Shown here in pieces: positions 15,567 to 24,095 of a DNA stretch of 34,475 bases (position 1 is the first letter of the stretch; each line of letters begins with the position of its first letter). Where the stretch lies: the IMG/VR virus record IMGVR_UViG_3300034061_000589, positions 1 to 34,475 of that record; one strand, given 5' to 3'. A program made the position numbers and the translations under genes. The notes below the pieces were generated by a model. It had not been told where the DNA came from and did not search any database. It saw only the letters and a program-made list of their open reading frames with translations. The DNA is from a virus.

Positions 15567-18112
15567 TATGGTTCTACCTGACTGTCATTGATCTTAAATA
15601 AGTTTACTTTTGGATCACCAAAACTTCTGCTGAACACAGCATTTGAAAGTGTACTGTAACCCTGCGCCCACACATTTGCAGTTACTGGTTCCATGTCTAA
15701 TGCAATACTTGGATTAAGGCTGTTTAGATACGGTACATCAATAAAGATACTGCGACTATCAACAAGTGTTGGCATAATTGTACTGGTTGTTAGTACAACG
15801 CCACCACCGCCATAAGTTACAGTTGCTTGGTGTGTGGTATTTGCAAATAACACATTTGCATTGCTCTTAAAACCTAATTGTGAACCACTGTAATAACTAC
15901 CGCTTGGAAATGCACTACCATCTAAAATATATTCACCCTGGTCAATACCAGTTAGGTCATAGGTAATTGGTGTTAGTAGATTTGTATATGTTGCAGCAGT
16001 ATTTGCTAAGTTAGGACTTGCATCTGCAAAATTTTCTAACTGTGTGCCAGCACCATATGAAGCAATTTGTTTGTTGTCAATAATGTTTTCTACATTGATA
16101 GCAATTGGTGGTGTAGTAATAACATTGCTTCTAGTACCAGTCATACTATCTTCTAAGTGTATTTGGAATCTAAAATCATCACCACCGTTTAGGTTTGTAA
16201 AATTGTTTAGGTCACGCACAAAGTTAAATGTGCTACCTGGTGCAAAATATGGGAATCCACCAGGTGGTCTAACAATTGTAGTTGTACTACCATTTGTGTT
16301 ATCAATATTACTTGTGCTATCATTAATAACTTCTACAATCGCAGTATCAAATGTTGTGTTGCCTGGCACAAAGATAGGAAAATTAACCCATGGATTAGTA
16401 TTACCAAAGTTAATGTTACCATTAAAGAGTGCATCATCAATATTAATATTTCCTATCACATTGCCTGTATTTGGATTGTAGATGTTTGCATTACTGCCAT
16501 AAATCACATTGCTGGCAATGGTAATATTGCCTAGTGAAATATTAGCATTAGCGTTCCATGCCCACCAGTTTGGAATACCACTATTGTCTGGTATCACACT
16601 ACTATTTTCAACAGTTTCTGTGTAGATAGTATCGTCATATTCTAACAATAGTATATCAACACTAAGCATACCATCTGCATCTTCGACTTCAGTGGTACGC
16701 ATTACGCGGAACAGTTTGTTAGTAAAGCCATAGATTTCATTGCTAACTTTAACAACATCACCTACGTCAACTTGTAGTGCTTGATAGTCTGCTCTAAATT
16801 GTAGAACAGTACTAAAACGACTTTGGCGTAAATCAATGTTGGCAAGATTAATTGCACGAGCACGATCATTAACCATGTCTAATCTAACATTTAATTTGTT
16901 GTCTGGTTCATTGATATTTCTACTGCCAGACGGTGTTTCTAAGAATACGGTGTCAGTTTGATCTCGTTGTACAACACTGGGAAATTCTACTTCCATTTGA
17001 TTGTATAAATTAAACAGGTCAGTATTGGTCAATGTTATTTTGCTAATAATGTTATCATCATTAAACACATAGGCATTGGCTTGTTCACCAACAGTGGCTG
17101 CACGATTAACCACAACACCAAACTTACCTGTTTTATTATTGTAGGTAAAGAATGCACCGCTGTTGCGACAAATCTTGTCAATGTTTTCTTTGCAGTTGTT
17201 ATAGGTGCTAACAATGCCATCAATTTCACTGCGTGGATGACTTTGTAACACATTTGCGCTGTCGTAATAATTTACACTGGTATTGCAATATGTAAACCAA
17301 GCATTGAAACTGTCAGTGTCAATAAAAGTATTAGCAAGATCACAACCATAGCGGTCGTTGCGTAGGTAATCAAGTAACACATTGGCTGGGTTGCTTACAT
17401 TATTTTCAATGTCAAATGTAATAGCATCCAATTGCACCAAGTTGTTCTCTGGATCATAATCAATTTCAAAAATAGCAAAAACTAAATTAGCCATGCCATT
17501 TGATGCACTCCAGTTACTAAACTGTCCTGTGCCAAATCCATATGCGTTTACTTTGTTTGTGGTTGGGAAGATTTGATTAGTGCTACTGCTGCCGCCAGCA
17601 TAAACTCTACAACGGATCTTACCATTATCCCATTTCTTTTGAATGCCTACACTATTGGTCGCTGTTGCGTTGCTGTCAATAATACTACTTACAATGTGAT
17701 TTTGAGCACCACTGTAACCAAACACCAATTCATTGTCACCGCGATAAATCTTATTCACAGTCCATGTTTCGCCTGGTGTAAATTCACTTAACACCAATGC
17801 GTAAGTCATTGTTTTGTTTTGATTTTTGATTTCAGCATCTATGATAATGCCGCCCATGTAATTGCGACCGTATAGTTTGCCTACTTTATTATCAGTGCCG
17901 GGTGGTAACTGAATCTTTGCACCTGGATCTTCTGGTTTAGGTACTTTGCCTACACCAAGTATCTTTGCAGTACCATATGCGAGGCCAGCAGCAACAGCAC
18001 TAGCAACAATTGTACCAGCAATGCTGAGACCGGCAAACAGCCCAGCACCAAAAGTACCGGTTAAGCCGATTGCACCTGCAATTGTTGCGCCAATTAATGA
18101 AAAGACTGCCAT
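15566..18112 (-). CDS. Tail tip / host-specificity protein (gpJ-like)
   Basis: An 848-residue protein at the position of lambda J. The N-terminus has a long Gly/Ala-rich hydrophobic stretch (roughly residues 5-52). The conserved tip core follows: PPGTDNKVGKLYGRNYMGG, LSEFTPGETWTVNKIYRG, and VLLDYLRNDRYGCDL, typical of phage tail protein 3 domains. Later regions contain QVDVGDVVKVSNEIYG and fibronectin-like beta segments. It likely closes the tail tube and holds receptor-binding domains. Its ATG adjoins the stop of the acetyltransferase gene directly. Confidence 0.88.
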   Translation of the reverse strand: MAVFSLIGATIAGAIGLTGTFGAGLFAGLSIAGTIVASAVAAGLAYGTAKILGVGKVPKPEDPGAKIQLPPGTDNKVGKLYGRNYMGGIIIDAEIKNQNKTMTYALVLSEFTPGETWTVNKIYRGDNELVFGYSGAQNHIVSSIIDSNATATNSVGIQKKWDNGKIRCRVYAGGSSSTNQIFPTTNKVNAYGFGTGQFSNWSASNGMANLVFAIFEIDYDPENNLVQLDAITFDIENNVSNPANVLLDYLRNDRYGCDLANTFIDTDSFNAWFTYCNTSVNYYDSANVLQSHPRSEIDGIVSTYNNCKENIDKICRNSGAFFTYNNKTGKFGVVVNRAATVGEQANAYVFNDDNIISKITLTNTDLFNLYNQMEVEFPSVVQRDQTDTVFLETPSGSRNINEPDNKLNVRLDMVNDRARAINLANIDLRQSRFSTVLQFRADYQALQVDVGDVVKVSNEIYGFTNKLFRVMRTTEVEDADGMLSVDILLLEYDDTIYTETVENSSVIPDNSGIPNWWAWNANANISLGNITIASNVIYGSNANIYNPNTGNVIGNINIDDALFNGNINFGNTNPWVNFPIFVPGNTTFDTAIVEVINDSTSNIDNTNGSTTTIVRPPGGFPYFAPGSTFNFVRDLNNFTNLNGGDDFRFQIHLEDSMTGTRSNVITTPPIAINVENIIDNKQIASYGAGTQLENFADASPNLANTAATYTNLLTPITYDLTGIDQGEYILDGSAFPSGSYYSGSQLGFKSNANVLFANTTHQATVTYGGGGVVLTTSTIMPTLVDSRSIFIDVPYLNSLNPSIALDMEPVTANVWAQGYSTLSNAVFSRSFGDPKVNLFKINDSQVEP

Positions 18113-18571
18113 TTACTTACCCTCATACACATAATTCTTTTCAATGGGTATCCAACCAAATTTTTCCATATCTCTGATTGGACTGTCCATCAATGTTGTA
18201 ATTGTAAAATTACTGATTGCACCTACTTCTTGACCTAACTTGCCTACTCTAATATATTCTTTTAAAATGCGATATCCTAAACTGGTATTTCTATACTCTG
18301 GTTCAACCCACCATGCCATTTCTTTTAATGTCTTTACATGAGGTAACCATGGATTGCTATCAACGCCCGCAATCAACATGCCTTGTATTACTCCATCTAC
18401 CTCACCAACAATAATTGTTCCGCTTTTTAAAATCATTGTTAATAAATTTTGCACACCTCGGTAATTGTACTTTGGATTATGCAATGCTTCAACTGGCGCA
18501 GCATTAGCAAAATTAATCATCAACGACATTATTCTATCAAAATCTTTTATACCTGCAAATCTTATTTTCAT
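18113..18571 (-). CDS. GNAT-family N-acetyltransferase within the tail operon
   Basis: A 152-residue protein beginning MKIRFAGIKDFDRIMSLM. GNAT features are visible: a beta strand with GTIIVGEVDGVIQGML, then MAWWVEPEYRNTSLGYRILK, where the acetyl-CoA loop sits (here RNTSLG in place of the usual Q/RxxGxG/A), and a C-terminal MEKFGWIPIEKNYV. The loop is slightly degenerate at its first Gly. I chose the ATG at 18571 behind AGGTG; a longer frame upstream overlaps the polyglycine gene and is not credible. The substrate is unknown; virion or host-surface modification is possible. Confidence 0.85.
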   Translation of the reverse strand: MKIRFAGIKDFDRIMSLMINFANAAPVEALHNPKYNYRGVQNLLTMILKSGTIIVGEVDGVIQGMLIAGVDSNPWLPHVKTLKEMAWWVEPEYRNTSLGYRILKEYIRVGKLGQEVGAISNFTITTLMDSPIRDMEKFGWIPIEKNYVYEGK

Positions 18572-18578
18572 TTTACAC

Positions 18579-19241
18579 CTAATTAAAATTAATATTGAAA
18601 TCAAATCCATCAAAGCGGCCGCCGCCGCCACCACCACCACCGCCTCCATAGCCGGTACCACCAGTGTACTTCTTACCAAAGTCAAAACTAATACCTTGTA
18701 GATCTTTTACACGATCAAAACTGATATCGCCTGGATAGAATCTTTTTCTATCACTGCCGTTGGTTCTTTGTCCCATTAATTTGTTTTCTAGTAGTTGGTT
18801 TAAACTTGCACAACTGATTACCACAGTATGTGTTCTATCACCACTGAACGGATCATTTTGTTCTTCAATGTTAAAATTTGTAATGATACCTGTGTAGCGT
18901 GTGTACACTTGTCCACTGATAATTTCATCAGTGTTGGTATCAAAGAAACCGCGTTTGATTACAACATTACCACCTTTGATAGGTGTACCTAGTACAATGC
19001 TTACTAGTGTATTGGGTACACCACTAAGACTAATCTGCATGTCATTGTTATTGCTTTTTAGATCGTCTTGTAAACTGCCTGCTTGTAAAAAATAACCTAG
19101 TTGGTTATAGGTGTTAGCGCCAATGGTAATAGGCTTGTATGCACTACTAATATAATATGTGGTGCCGCCAAGAGTAATATCCATAAACAGCGCATGGCTA
19201 ATATTATTTTGACCGTCTACTGCACTAATAGGTGTTGTCAT
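18579..19241 (-). CDS. Minor tail/tip protein with polyglycine C-terminus
   Basis: A 220-residue protein between the presumed distal tail protein and the J-like tip, the position of lambda gpL. Features include FLQAGSLQDDLKSNNNDMQI, SCASLNQLLENKLMGQRTN and DRKRFYPGDISFDRVKDL. The C-terminus is a run of ten glycines followed by an Asn/Phe/Asp tail. Proteins of this kind in environmental siphophages lie in the baseplate or tip; the exact lambda equivalent is uncertain. It begins 1 nt after the upstream stop. Confidence 0.75.
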   Translation of the reverse strand: MTTPISAVDGQNNISHALFMDITLGGTTYYISSAYKPITIGANTYNQLGYFLQAGSLQDDLKSNNNDMQISLSGVPNTLVSIVLGTPIKGGNVVIKRGFFDTNTDEIISGQVYTRYTGIITNFNIEEQNDPFSGDRTHTVVISCASLNQLLENKLMGQRTNGSDRKRFYPGDISFDRVKDLQGISFDFGKKYTGGTGYGGGGGGGGGGRFDGFDFNINFN

Positions 19242-19242
19242 C

Positions 19243-19890
19243 TTACACTTCCGTAATTACTTCTATTAATTGAAATCCACTGTCCCACTGAATTCTGTCA
19301 TAAGGTACAATTGTGTATGTTGGCTTCTTAAGCATCTTAACACGCCAAGTTACATTGCTGCCAACTACAATGCTTTTGCCTGCAAATGTATAACCAGTTT
19401 GACTAATAACTGGGCGGTGCACAGGAATAGTCACATTGCTGCTGGTGCTGTATGCTACATCTGCTGTTACTGTGTAGGGATATCTATAACTGCTGGCTGG
19501 TTGAATATAATCACCTTTGCGGAATATAAAACCACTACCACTAATACTGCTGCAATTCAAATAGATATTGCTGCCGCTTACGCTGTTAATGGTTGCACTG
19601 GTTAGTGTAGCACCACCTTGATATGCTGTGATATAAGCAAGTCCTGTATTACTGCTGCCAATGTTGATTGTTTCTTCAATGGTTCTATCTAATCGATCAA
19701 TTTCTTCTGTAACAGCACGATTGGTGCTATAGGCTAAACCATTGTGCATTTCAACTGTAAACAGCCAAGGCACATTACTAGCAAGTTCTGCTGTGCGTAA
19801 TAAGCCGCTGCGACTAATTGTTTGGCCGCTGGTCTTGTGGCGGTCAATTGTGATACTGCTTGCGTTGTTAACTATCGTTTGTATACTCAT
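19243..19890 (-). CDS. Distal tail protein candidate
   Basis: A 215-residue beta-rich protein (SITIDRHKTSGQTISRSG, AYITAYQGGATLTSATINSV) directly downstream of the tape measure, where siphophages encode distal tail or tip-initiator proteins such as gpM. There is no membrane segment or catalytic motif. Its start overlaps the tape-measure stop. The assignment rests mainly on position and composition. Confidence 0.65.
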   Translation of the reverse strand: MSIQTIVNNASSITIDRHKTSGQTISRSGLLRTAELASNVPWLFTVEMHNGLAYSTNRAVTEEIDRLDRTIEETINIGSSNTGLAYITAYQGGATLTSATINSVSGSNIYLNCSSISGSGFIFRKGDYIQPASSYRYPYTVTADVAYSTSSNVTIPVHRPVISQTGYTFAGKSIVVGSNVTWRVKMLKKPTYTIVPYDRIQWDSGFQLIEVITEV

Positions 19891-22382
19891 TATCTTACAC
19901 CTGCTCTTTTGCCGCCAACTTGTGTTACACTATAAATGAACTGGGGATCTTGACTTACTAGTGCTTTGAAACTTGGCGCATCTACTGCACTAATGTTATA
20001 CACAACCTGTGTCATTCCACCACCATATTCACCACCTTCCATAAGTCTTGAATTAGGAATCACTGTGCCAGCGCGACCAAAGCGTACCATCTCAGGCCCG
20101 CGCTCCCCAACTAGGTATGTTTTACCTGCTTGTACTGGACCGCCATTGGCTCTTGGGCCGCCAAACATACTAGTAAATATGCCACTGCCAGTACCAAATA
20201 CTGCACCAAAGATACCTTTAACAATATTTTGTGCTGCCATTCTTGCAACATCTGCTAGTATACTGTTAATCAAACTCTTAAAACTTAGTTTGCCTGTCAT
20301 TACAAAGTTTGTAAATGCCTCTTCTAACCCGCTGGTTAAATTACTAAACTGTGTAGCAGCATATGCTGCCATATCTTCAGTGCTTTGTAGGTATTGTTGA
20401 TATGCTTGTTCCCAACCGTAAGCAAAAGTACGCTGTGTTTCAGCAAAGCCTAATTTGTCTGGTGTTAGTTCATCAAATGATTTTAATGTTGCTACTCTAC
20501 GCACTTCAAGATTTGCAAGTTCTCCTTGTAATTCAGCATCATTTTGATCTTTGTATTGACGACGCAGAGCGGCTGCTCGCGCAAAGAAATCATTTTCAAT
20601 GGCAAATCTTTCGCCCATTCGTTCTTTCTTAGCCTCGTTGAATTCACCATCCAACTGCATCATCTGATCAAACTCTTTGCGAGCAAGATCTGCGTTAGTG
20701 CCAATTTCGCTCATTGCTTGACCTTGTGCAAATTCTTTTTGTGCAGCGTCAATTTTCTTTAATGATTCTTGTGCAGTAATGCCTAATTTCTTGTATAGAT
20801 CTTCTGCTTCAGTCAAGTTCTTTAGGCGATCAGCAGCAGACAAGTTTTCAATGCTGTTAATCTTTCTAACAACTTCATCATATTCTTCACTGTTCTTTAG
20901 GCGTGATTCTTCTAACTTCTTAGCAAGTTCGCCCATGCCAATGCTCTTTAGTTCGCTGTCAGTTCTATCATTAAGTGCTTTGATCTGATCGCGAATCGCC
21001 TGTACATATTCTTCTGCTTTCTTGCGAGCATTTTCTATACGCTCGGCTGCACGGTTCGCCGCAGGATCCGCTCTGGCTGGACCAAGTGGAATGTCGCCTT
21101 CAGGATCTGTCCTTGGTGTTGCTCTTGCTGTTTCGTCTTCCAATTTAAAACGAAAGCCAATTGCTGGTGCGTTTGCAAATGCCTGCCTTGCATTGCTCAT
21201 TGCATTGCTATATCCGGCTTCAAGCGTACTCATAAAAGTACGATCATCAAATGGATTCAATGCTGCTGCAATTGCACTAGCAACAGCAGGCAGTAGTGTG
21301 CTTAAGAATGCTTTGAAACCTTGCCAGCCAGCAATTAATACATTAACTGCTTCAATACCAGCGTTGGCAGCACTCTTCATTGCGTTGCGGAATTTTACAC
21401 TTTCATTCCAAAAGTCAACCAACGCTACAATAATTGCTGTAATTGCTAATGCAATTGCTGTAAAGGGATTACGCATCATCAATGCTTTCATCGTATTGAA
21501 GAACTTAACAATCATAGCCAGTGCAGCAGGACCAAATGCTACGGCCATACCAATTGCCAGCAATTCTAAGTTGCGTGTTAAGAATCCAATTAGACCACTA
21601 ATTGCACTAAAGATACCAGTGTTTTGTTCCAGTGAACCAAACAACGAAATCATTTTGTTTTGCAATTCTACAATTCGTTCACTGATGGTTGGTACTGTTT
21701 TACCAAACTTTTCATCAATGTCTTTGCCCATTTTCAGTGAGACCCAAGCCAATGTTTCAGCAGTAATTCTGCCTTCGCTGGCTAACTTCTTAAGGTCTAC
21801 TTTGGCATCACCTGTGGCTTTGGCAACTTCTTCTCGCAATCTACCCATAAACACAGGACTGTTTTCCATCAATGAACGGAATTCGTCACCATTAAGTTTA
21901 CCTGCAGCCATTGCTTGGCTAAACTGCAACATAGCACTGGCTGCTTCTTGTGTGGTAGCGCCACCTACTTTGGTTGCCTTAGCAAAAGTTTCTGTAATTT
22001 GTCCTACTTCTTGCTGACTTAGTCCTAGGTCTTTGGCAGCAATACTTAATCTTGTGTACAGTTGTCCTGTTTCAGTTAGGCCACTGCGTGTTGCTGCTGC
22101 TACACGCTGTATCTCTGCCATTCTTTCATTGGCCTGTGCTTGACTATCACTGAAAGCATTAACTTTGTTTTGTAGATTGGTATAACTATCTGCTGTGTTT
22201 GCAACATAACCCACAATCTGACTGCCAATAAAAGCATTGACAGCATTAGTTAATCCGCCTATTGCACCACCAGCGCCACTTGCTTTAGTTTTTAGACCAT
22301 CTACTGCGCGACTTGCACGACTAATACCAGTTTCAAATCCTCTGGTATCCAGCGTTAATAAGACTTTAATTTCTTTTGCCAT
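19890..22382 (-). CDS. Tape measure protein
   Basis: An 830-residue protein. Residues about 60-240 match the conserved tape-measure N-terminal domain (LYTRLSIAAKDLGLSQQEVG, AMAAGKLNGDEFRSLMENSP, ASEGRITAETLAW). Two hydrophobic segments follow (LLAIGMAVAFGPAALAMIV and FTAIALAITAIIVALVDFW), then a long Lys/Glu-rich coiled region, and a C-terminus with GGPVQAGKTYLVGERGPEMV that is typical of lambda gpH-like proteins. It sets tail length and helps DNA entry. At about 0.15 nm per residue the tail would be roughly 120 nm, an inference. It overlaps the gp10-like gene by one base. Confidence 0.93.
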   Translation of the reverse strand: MAKEIKVLLTLDTRGFETGISRASRAVDGLKTKASGAGGAIGGLTNAVNAFIGSQIVGYVANTADSYTNLQNKVNAFSDSQAQANERMAEIQRVAAATRSGLTETGQLYTRLSIAAKDLGLSQQEVGQITETFAKATKVGGATTQEAASAMLQFSQAMAAGKLNGDEFRSLMENSPVFMGRLREEVAKATGDAKVDLKKLASEGRITAETLAWVSLKMGKDIDEKFGKTVPTISERIVELQNKMISLFGSLEQNTGIFSAISGLIGFLTRNLELLAIGMAVAFGPAALAMIVKFFNTMKALMMRNPFTAIALAITAIIVALVDFWNESVKFRNAMKSAANAGIEAVNVLIAGWQGFKAFLSTLLPAVASAIAAALNPFDDRTFMSTLEAGYSNAMSNARQAFANAPAIGFRFKLEDETARATPRTDPEGDIPLGPARADPAANRAAERIENARKKAEEYVQAIRDQIKALNDRTDSELKSIGMGELAKKLEESRLKNSEEYDEVVRKINSIENLSAADRLKNLTEAEDLYKKLGITAQESLKKIDAAQKEFAQGQAMSEIGTNADLARKEFDQMMQLDGEFNEAKKERMGERFAIENDFFARAAALRRQYKDQNDAELQGELANLEVRRVATLKSFDELTPDKLGFAETQRTFAYGWEQAYQQYLQSTEDMAAYAATQFSNLTSGLEEAFTNFVMTGKLSFKSLINSILADVARMAAQNIVKGIFGAVFGTGSGIFTSMFGGPRANGGPVQAGKTYLVGERGPEMVRFGRAGTVIPNSRLMEGGEYGGGMTQVVYNISAVDAPSFKALVSQDPQFIYSVTQVGGKRAGVR

Positions 22383-22681
22383 TATAGTTTACCCAAATCT
22401 CGTTCGAGGATATCCTCGTAATAAGTGATAGTTGGGTCACTCATACCACTTGGCGCTTGACGACTGTGACCTTCATCAAGTTTACTAGCATAACCATAGT
22501 TGGCTCTAATAACTTTGCCGCGTGTATTTGTATTGCGTTTAGCATTACCAGTATCAATTGGTGTAATGTTACGAAAATGTGTGCCGGCCTTTTGCCAGTC
22601 AGCATTAGCAGTTTTTAAAATGTCTTTGAGTAGACCTTTAAATTCTTTGTCATCGACTTTAAAACTAATTGCCACGAACAT
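22382..22681 (-). CDS. HK97 gp10-like / tail completion protein
   Basis: A 99-residue protein with the signature of small tail-completion proteins: ITPIDTGNAKRNT, then ANYGYASKLDEGHSRQAPSG. In most siphophages this gene lies between the head-tail connectors and the major tail protein. Here it lies between the frameshifted chaperone and the tape measure, which is unusual. The protein probably acts at the head-tail joint or tube end. It overlaps the end of the chaperone extension. Confidence 0.75.
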   Translation of the reverse strand: MFVAISFKVDDKEFKGLLKDILKTANADWQKAGTHFRNITPIDTGNAKRNTNTRGKVIRANYGYASKLDEGHSRQAPSGMSDPTITYYEDILERDLGKL

Positions 22682-23203
22682 TCTCCATTAACTGTTTCAA
22701 TTGATCTTGGCTTGCCTTTGGTGCTTTTCCTTGTGCTTTGGCATCCTGTGCCTCGCGATAAGAAATTGCAACATCAAACACCCAAATATCTAAAGTGTTA
22801 GCATTTGCCAACACTTCTGAAGGGAGCATACCATACCGTTCGCCCAGCGCATCTAGCATCAAACAGGCGTGTAGTTCTGCGCTCCCTTCATTGAGCGAAC
22901 TACCAGTTACTTTCCCAATTGTTCTACGACTTTGTTCACGCACTTCATTAATAGGCCAGCAGGCAGCACATGACCATCTGTCATGACCTTGTTACCTTCG
23001 CTGTCTAAGATTAGTTCGCTGCAAAATTCAATGATCTTACCGTAGTCATCTTCACCGGCACCGGCAAATTTTACAAATTTTTCAATGGGCTGTTTGTCGT
23101 ACACCCAAAACTCTACGGCTTCACCATATTTCTCAATAGTGTCTTCATCATCAAGTGTGATGCTTAGTAGTTGAGGCTTGCTTGCTAAATTTTTGAGATT
23201 CAT
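22665..23203 (-). CDS. Tail assembly chaperone, -1 frameshift fusion (gpGT-like)
   Basis: Ribosomes that slip -1 on GGGAAAG (22910-22916) near the end of the 98-residue upstream frame would continue into the second frame and add 81 residues (VTGSSLNEGSAELHACLM...), giving a 179-residue fusion. The second frame has no convincing start of its own. This matches lambda G/GT in gene position, heptamer and direction of shift. The long form is expected to bridge the tape measure and tail tube subunits during assembly. The extension is rich in Ala, Lys and Gln at its end (DAKAQGKAPKASQDQLKQL). Confidence 0.88.
22871..22916 (-). promoter_or_regulatory. Programmed -1 frameshift signal: slippery site plus stem-loop
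   Basis: The slippery heptamer G GGA AAG (22910-22916, minus strand) lies in the correct phase, immediately before the UAA stop of the short frame. Six nt downstream, GTAGTTC (22897-22903) pairs with GAACTAC (22871-22877), and an inner GCTC/GAGC extends the stem. The heptamer is the same as that used in lambda G/GT. Confidence 0.9.
22907..23203 (-). CDS. Tail assembly chaperone, short form (gpG-like)
   Basis: The unshifted 98-residue product starts MNLKNLASKPQLLSITLDDE and ends VVEQLGK. It lies between major tail and tape-measure genes, as expected for gpG-type chaperones, and shows the usual acidic alpha/beta character (AVEFWVYDKQPIEKFVKF). The ATG overlaps the TGA of the 57-residue gene upstream (ATGA), so translation is probably coupled. 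The short and long forms together assist tape-measure folding and tube polymerisation. Confidence 0.85.
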   Translation of the reverse strand: MNLKNLASKPQLLSITLDDEDTIEKYGEAVEFWVYDKQPIEKFVKFAGAGEDDYGKIIEFCSELILDSEGNKVMTDGHVLPAGLLMKCVNKVVEQLGK

Positions 23204-23373
23204 ATCTTCATATCCTTTTTTAAGTAATGCACAGCAGTTAGCAAGAATGCTATTCTACTGCGGCTTTTGTTTATATCTGCTTCAGCGCATTTTAATTCAT
23301 TCTGCGCTTTGGCTAATTCCTGTTCCAGCGTCTTTATTATGTCCGGCTGGGTTAGATTCTCCCACATCTGCAT
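23200..23373 (-). CDS. Small helical protein overlapping two tail genes
   Basis: A 57-residue frame beginning MQMWENLTQPDIIKTLEQEL and continuing with AKAQNELKCAEADINKSRSR and a hydrophobic IAFLLTAVHYL before KKDMKI. The ATG at 23373 has GAGGA upstream. The frame overlaps the 3' 77 nt of the gene at 23297-23542, and its TGA overlaps the ATG of the chaperone gene. The heptad-like composition looks genuinely protein-coding. It may be a further tail assembly helper and may couple translation into the chaperone gene. No family name can be given. Confidence 0.75.
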   Translation of the reverse strand: MQMWENLTQPDIIKTLEQELAKAQNELKCAEADINKSRSRIAFLLTAVHYLKKDMKI

Positions 23374-23542
23374 ATGTTTCTTCCTCTATATCTATTTTAA
23401 TATTTATTTGTTTTGCAGGTTTTCCACCCGCTAACACATCCATTTCTGCTTGACTATAAGTAACATCACCTACAGCAAAACGATGGTCTGGTTGTGCTTT
23501 ACGCTTCCACTCATGGTAGCGTTCAATTGTACTCTTATCCAT
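23297..23542 (-). CDS. Hypothetical protein between major tail and chaperone genes
   Basis: An 81-residue protein starting MDKSTIERYHEWKRKAQPDH, with DVTYSQAEMDVLAGGKPA and an acidic, low-complexity C-terminus. I chose the ATG at 23542 because GGAG lies 6 nt upstream; an ATG four codons earlier has a poorer site. It lies just downstream of the strong hairpin that follows the major tail gene. Function unknown; its position suggests a tail-assembly accessory. Confidence 0.7.
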   Translation of the reverse strand: MDKSTIERYHEWKRKAQPDHRFAVGDVTYSQAEMDVLAGGKPAKQINIKIDIEEETYADVGESNPAGHNKDAGTGISQSAE

Positions 23543-23560
23543 GTTTATCTCCACATAAAC

Positions 23561-23584
23561 AATGAGGGGGTTTCCCCCCTCATT
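23561..23584 (-). terminator. GC-rich hairpin after the major tail protein gene
   Basis: AATGAGGGGG (23561-23570) and CCCCCTCATT (23575-23584) form a perfect 10-bp stem with a four-base loop. The minus-strand side continues GTTTATG, not a full uridine tract, so it is more likely an attenuator or a 3' stabiliser than a complete stop. It would allow major tail protein mRNA to exceed that of the genes downstream. Confidence 0.65.
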
Positions 23585-23600
23585 GCTAGTTTGCCTATCG

Positions 23601-24080
23601 TTATAGTGTTACATCGCTACCGAAATCGCCATCAACCTCGATGGTTACAGGAGTTACCCACAGGGGCGCATCAGGATTGACGGTCGGAGCAAGTCCGCTA
23701 ATAAATCCTGAACCACTTAGGTAATTTTGTCCTGCTGTTGCTCCGTTGAATGCAATCTCAAAAAAGACACGAGTCTTATTCTTGCTGCAACCATAGATAC
23801 CAGTATTAGCAACTGAGTCAGTCAAACTTGCATTACCAAAGAATGCCTTATCGTCAACTACGACGTTAAGTGTTACTTGGTTTGTTGCAGGTGTTGTTGC
23901 TGCACTTTCTGCTGTGGCATCTAGGGTTTTCCAACGGAAAACGCCAGTCGAGTTGTTGATAGAAATATCTTGCAAGTAAGGCACGATTAATGCCGGTGTT
24001 GCTAAGACGTTAGCATTTGCTGCTGTTGCACCAAGGGCTAATATTGCCTTATTACCTGCACTTGTGTTAATTACTGCCAT
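23601..24080 (-). CDS. Major tail (tube) protein
   Basis: A 159-residue beta-rich protein starting MAVINTSAGNKAILALGATA. Its place between the tail terminator candidate and the chaperone genes, the strong ribosome binding site (AGGAG) and the strong hairpin after the stop are typical of a major tail protein. Residues near the end (PLWVTPVTIEVDGDFGSDVT) match the usual C-terminal strand pattern. It should polymerise into the tube around the tape measure. Confidence 0.8.
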   Translation of the reverse strand: MAVINTSAGNKAILALGATAANANVLATPALIVPYLQDISINNSTGVFRWKTLDATAESAATTPATNQVTLNVVVDDKAFFGNASLTDSVANTGIYGCSKNKTRVFFEIAFNGATAGQNYLSGSGFISGLAPTVNPDAPLWVTPVTIEVDGDFGSDVTL

Positions 24081-24095
24081 TTTATTTCTCCTATG

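Noticed and set aside
18572-18685. Longer start of the acetyltransferase with an Ala/Val-rich N-terminus
   Set aside because: That extension is the other frame of the polyglycine repeat. The ATG at 18571 has a binding site and begins the GNAT fold at the usual place.
21022-22017. 331-residue plus-strand frame opposite the tape measure
   Set aside because: Low-complexity Ala/Ser/Leu sequence mirrors the tape-measure codons. No promoter or ribosome site precedes it.
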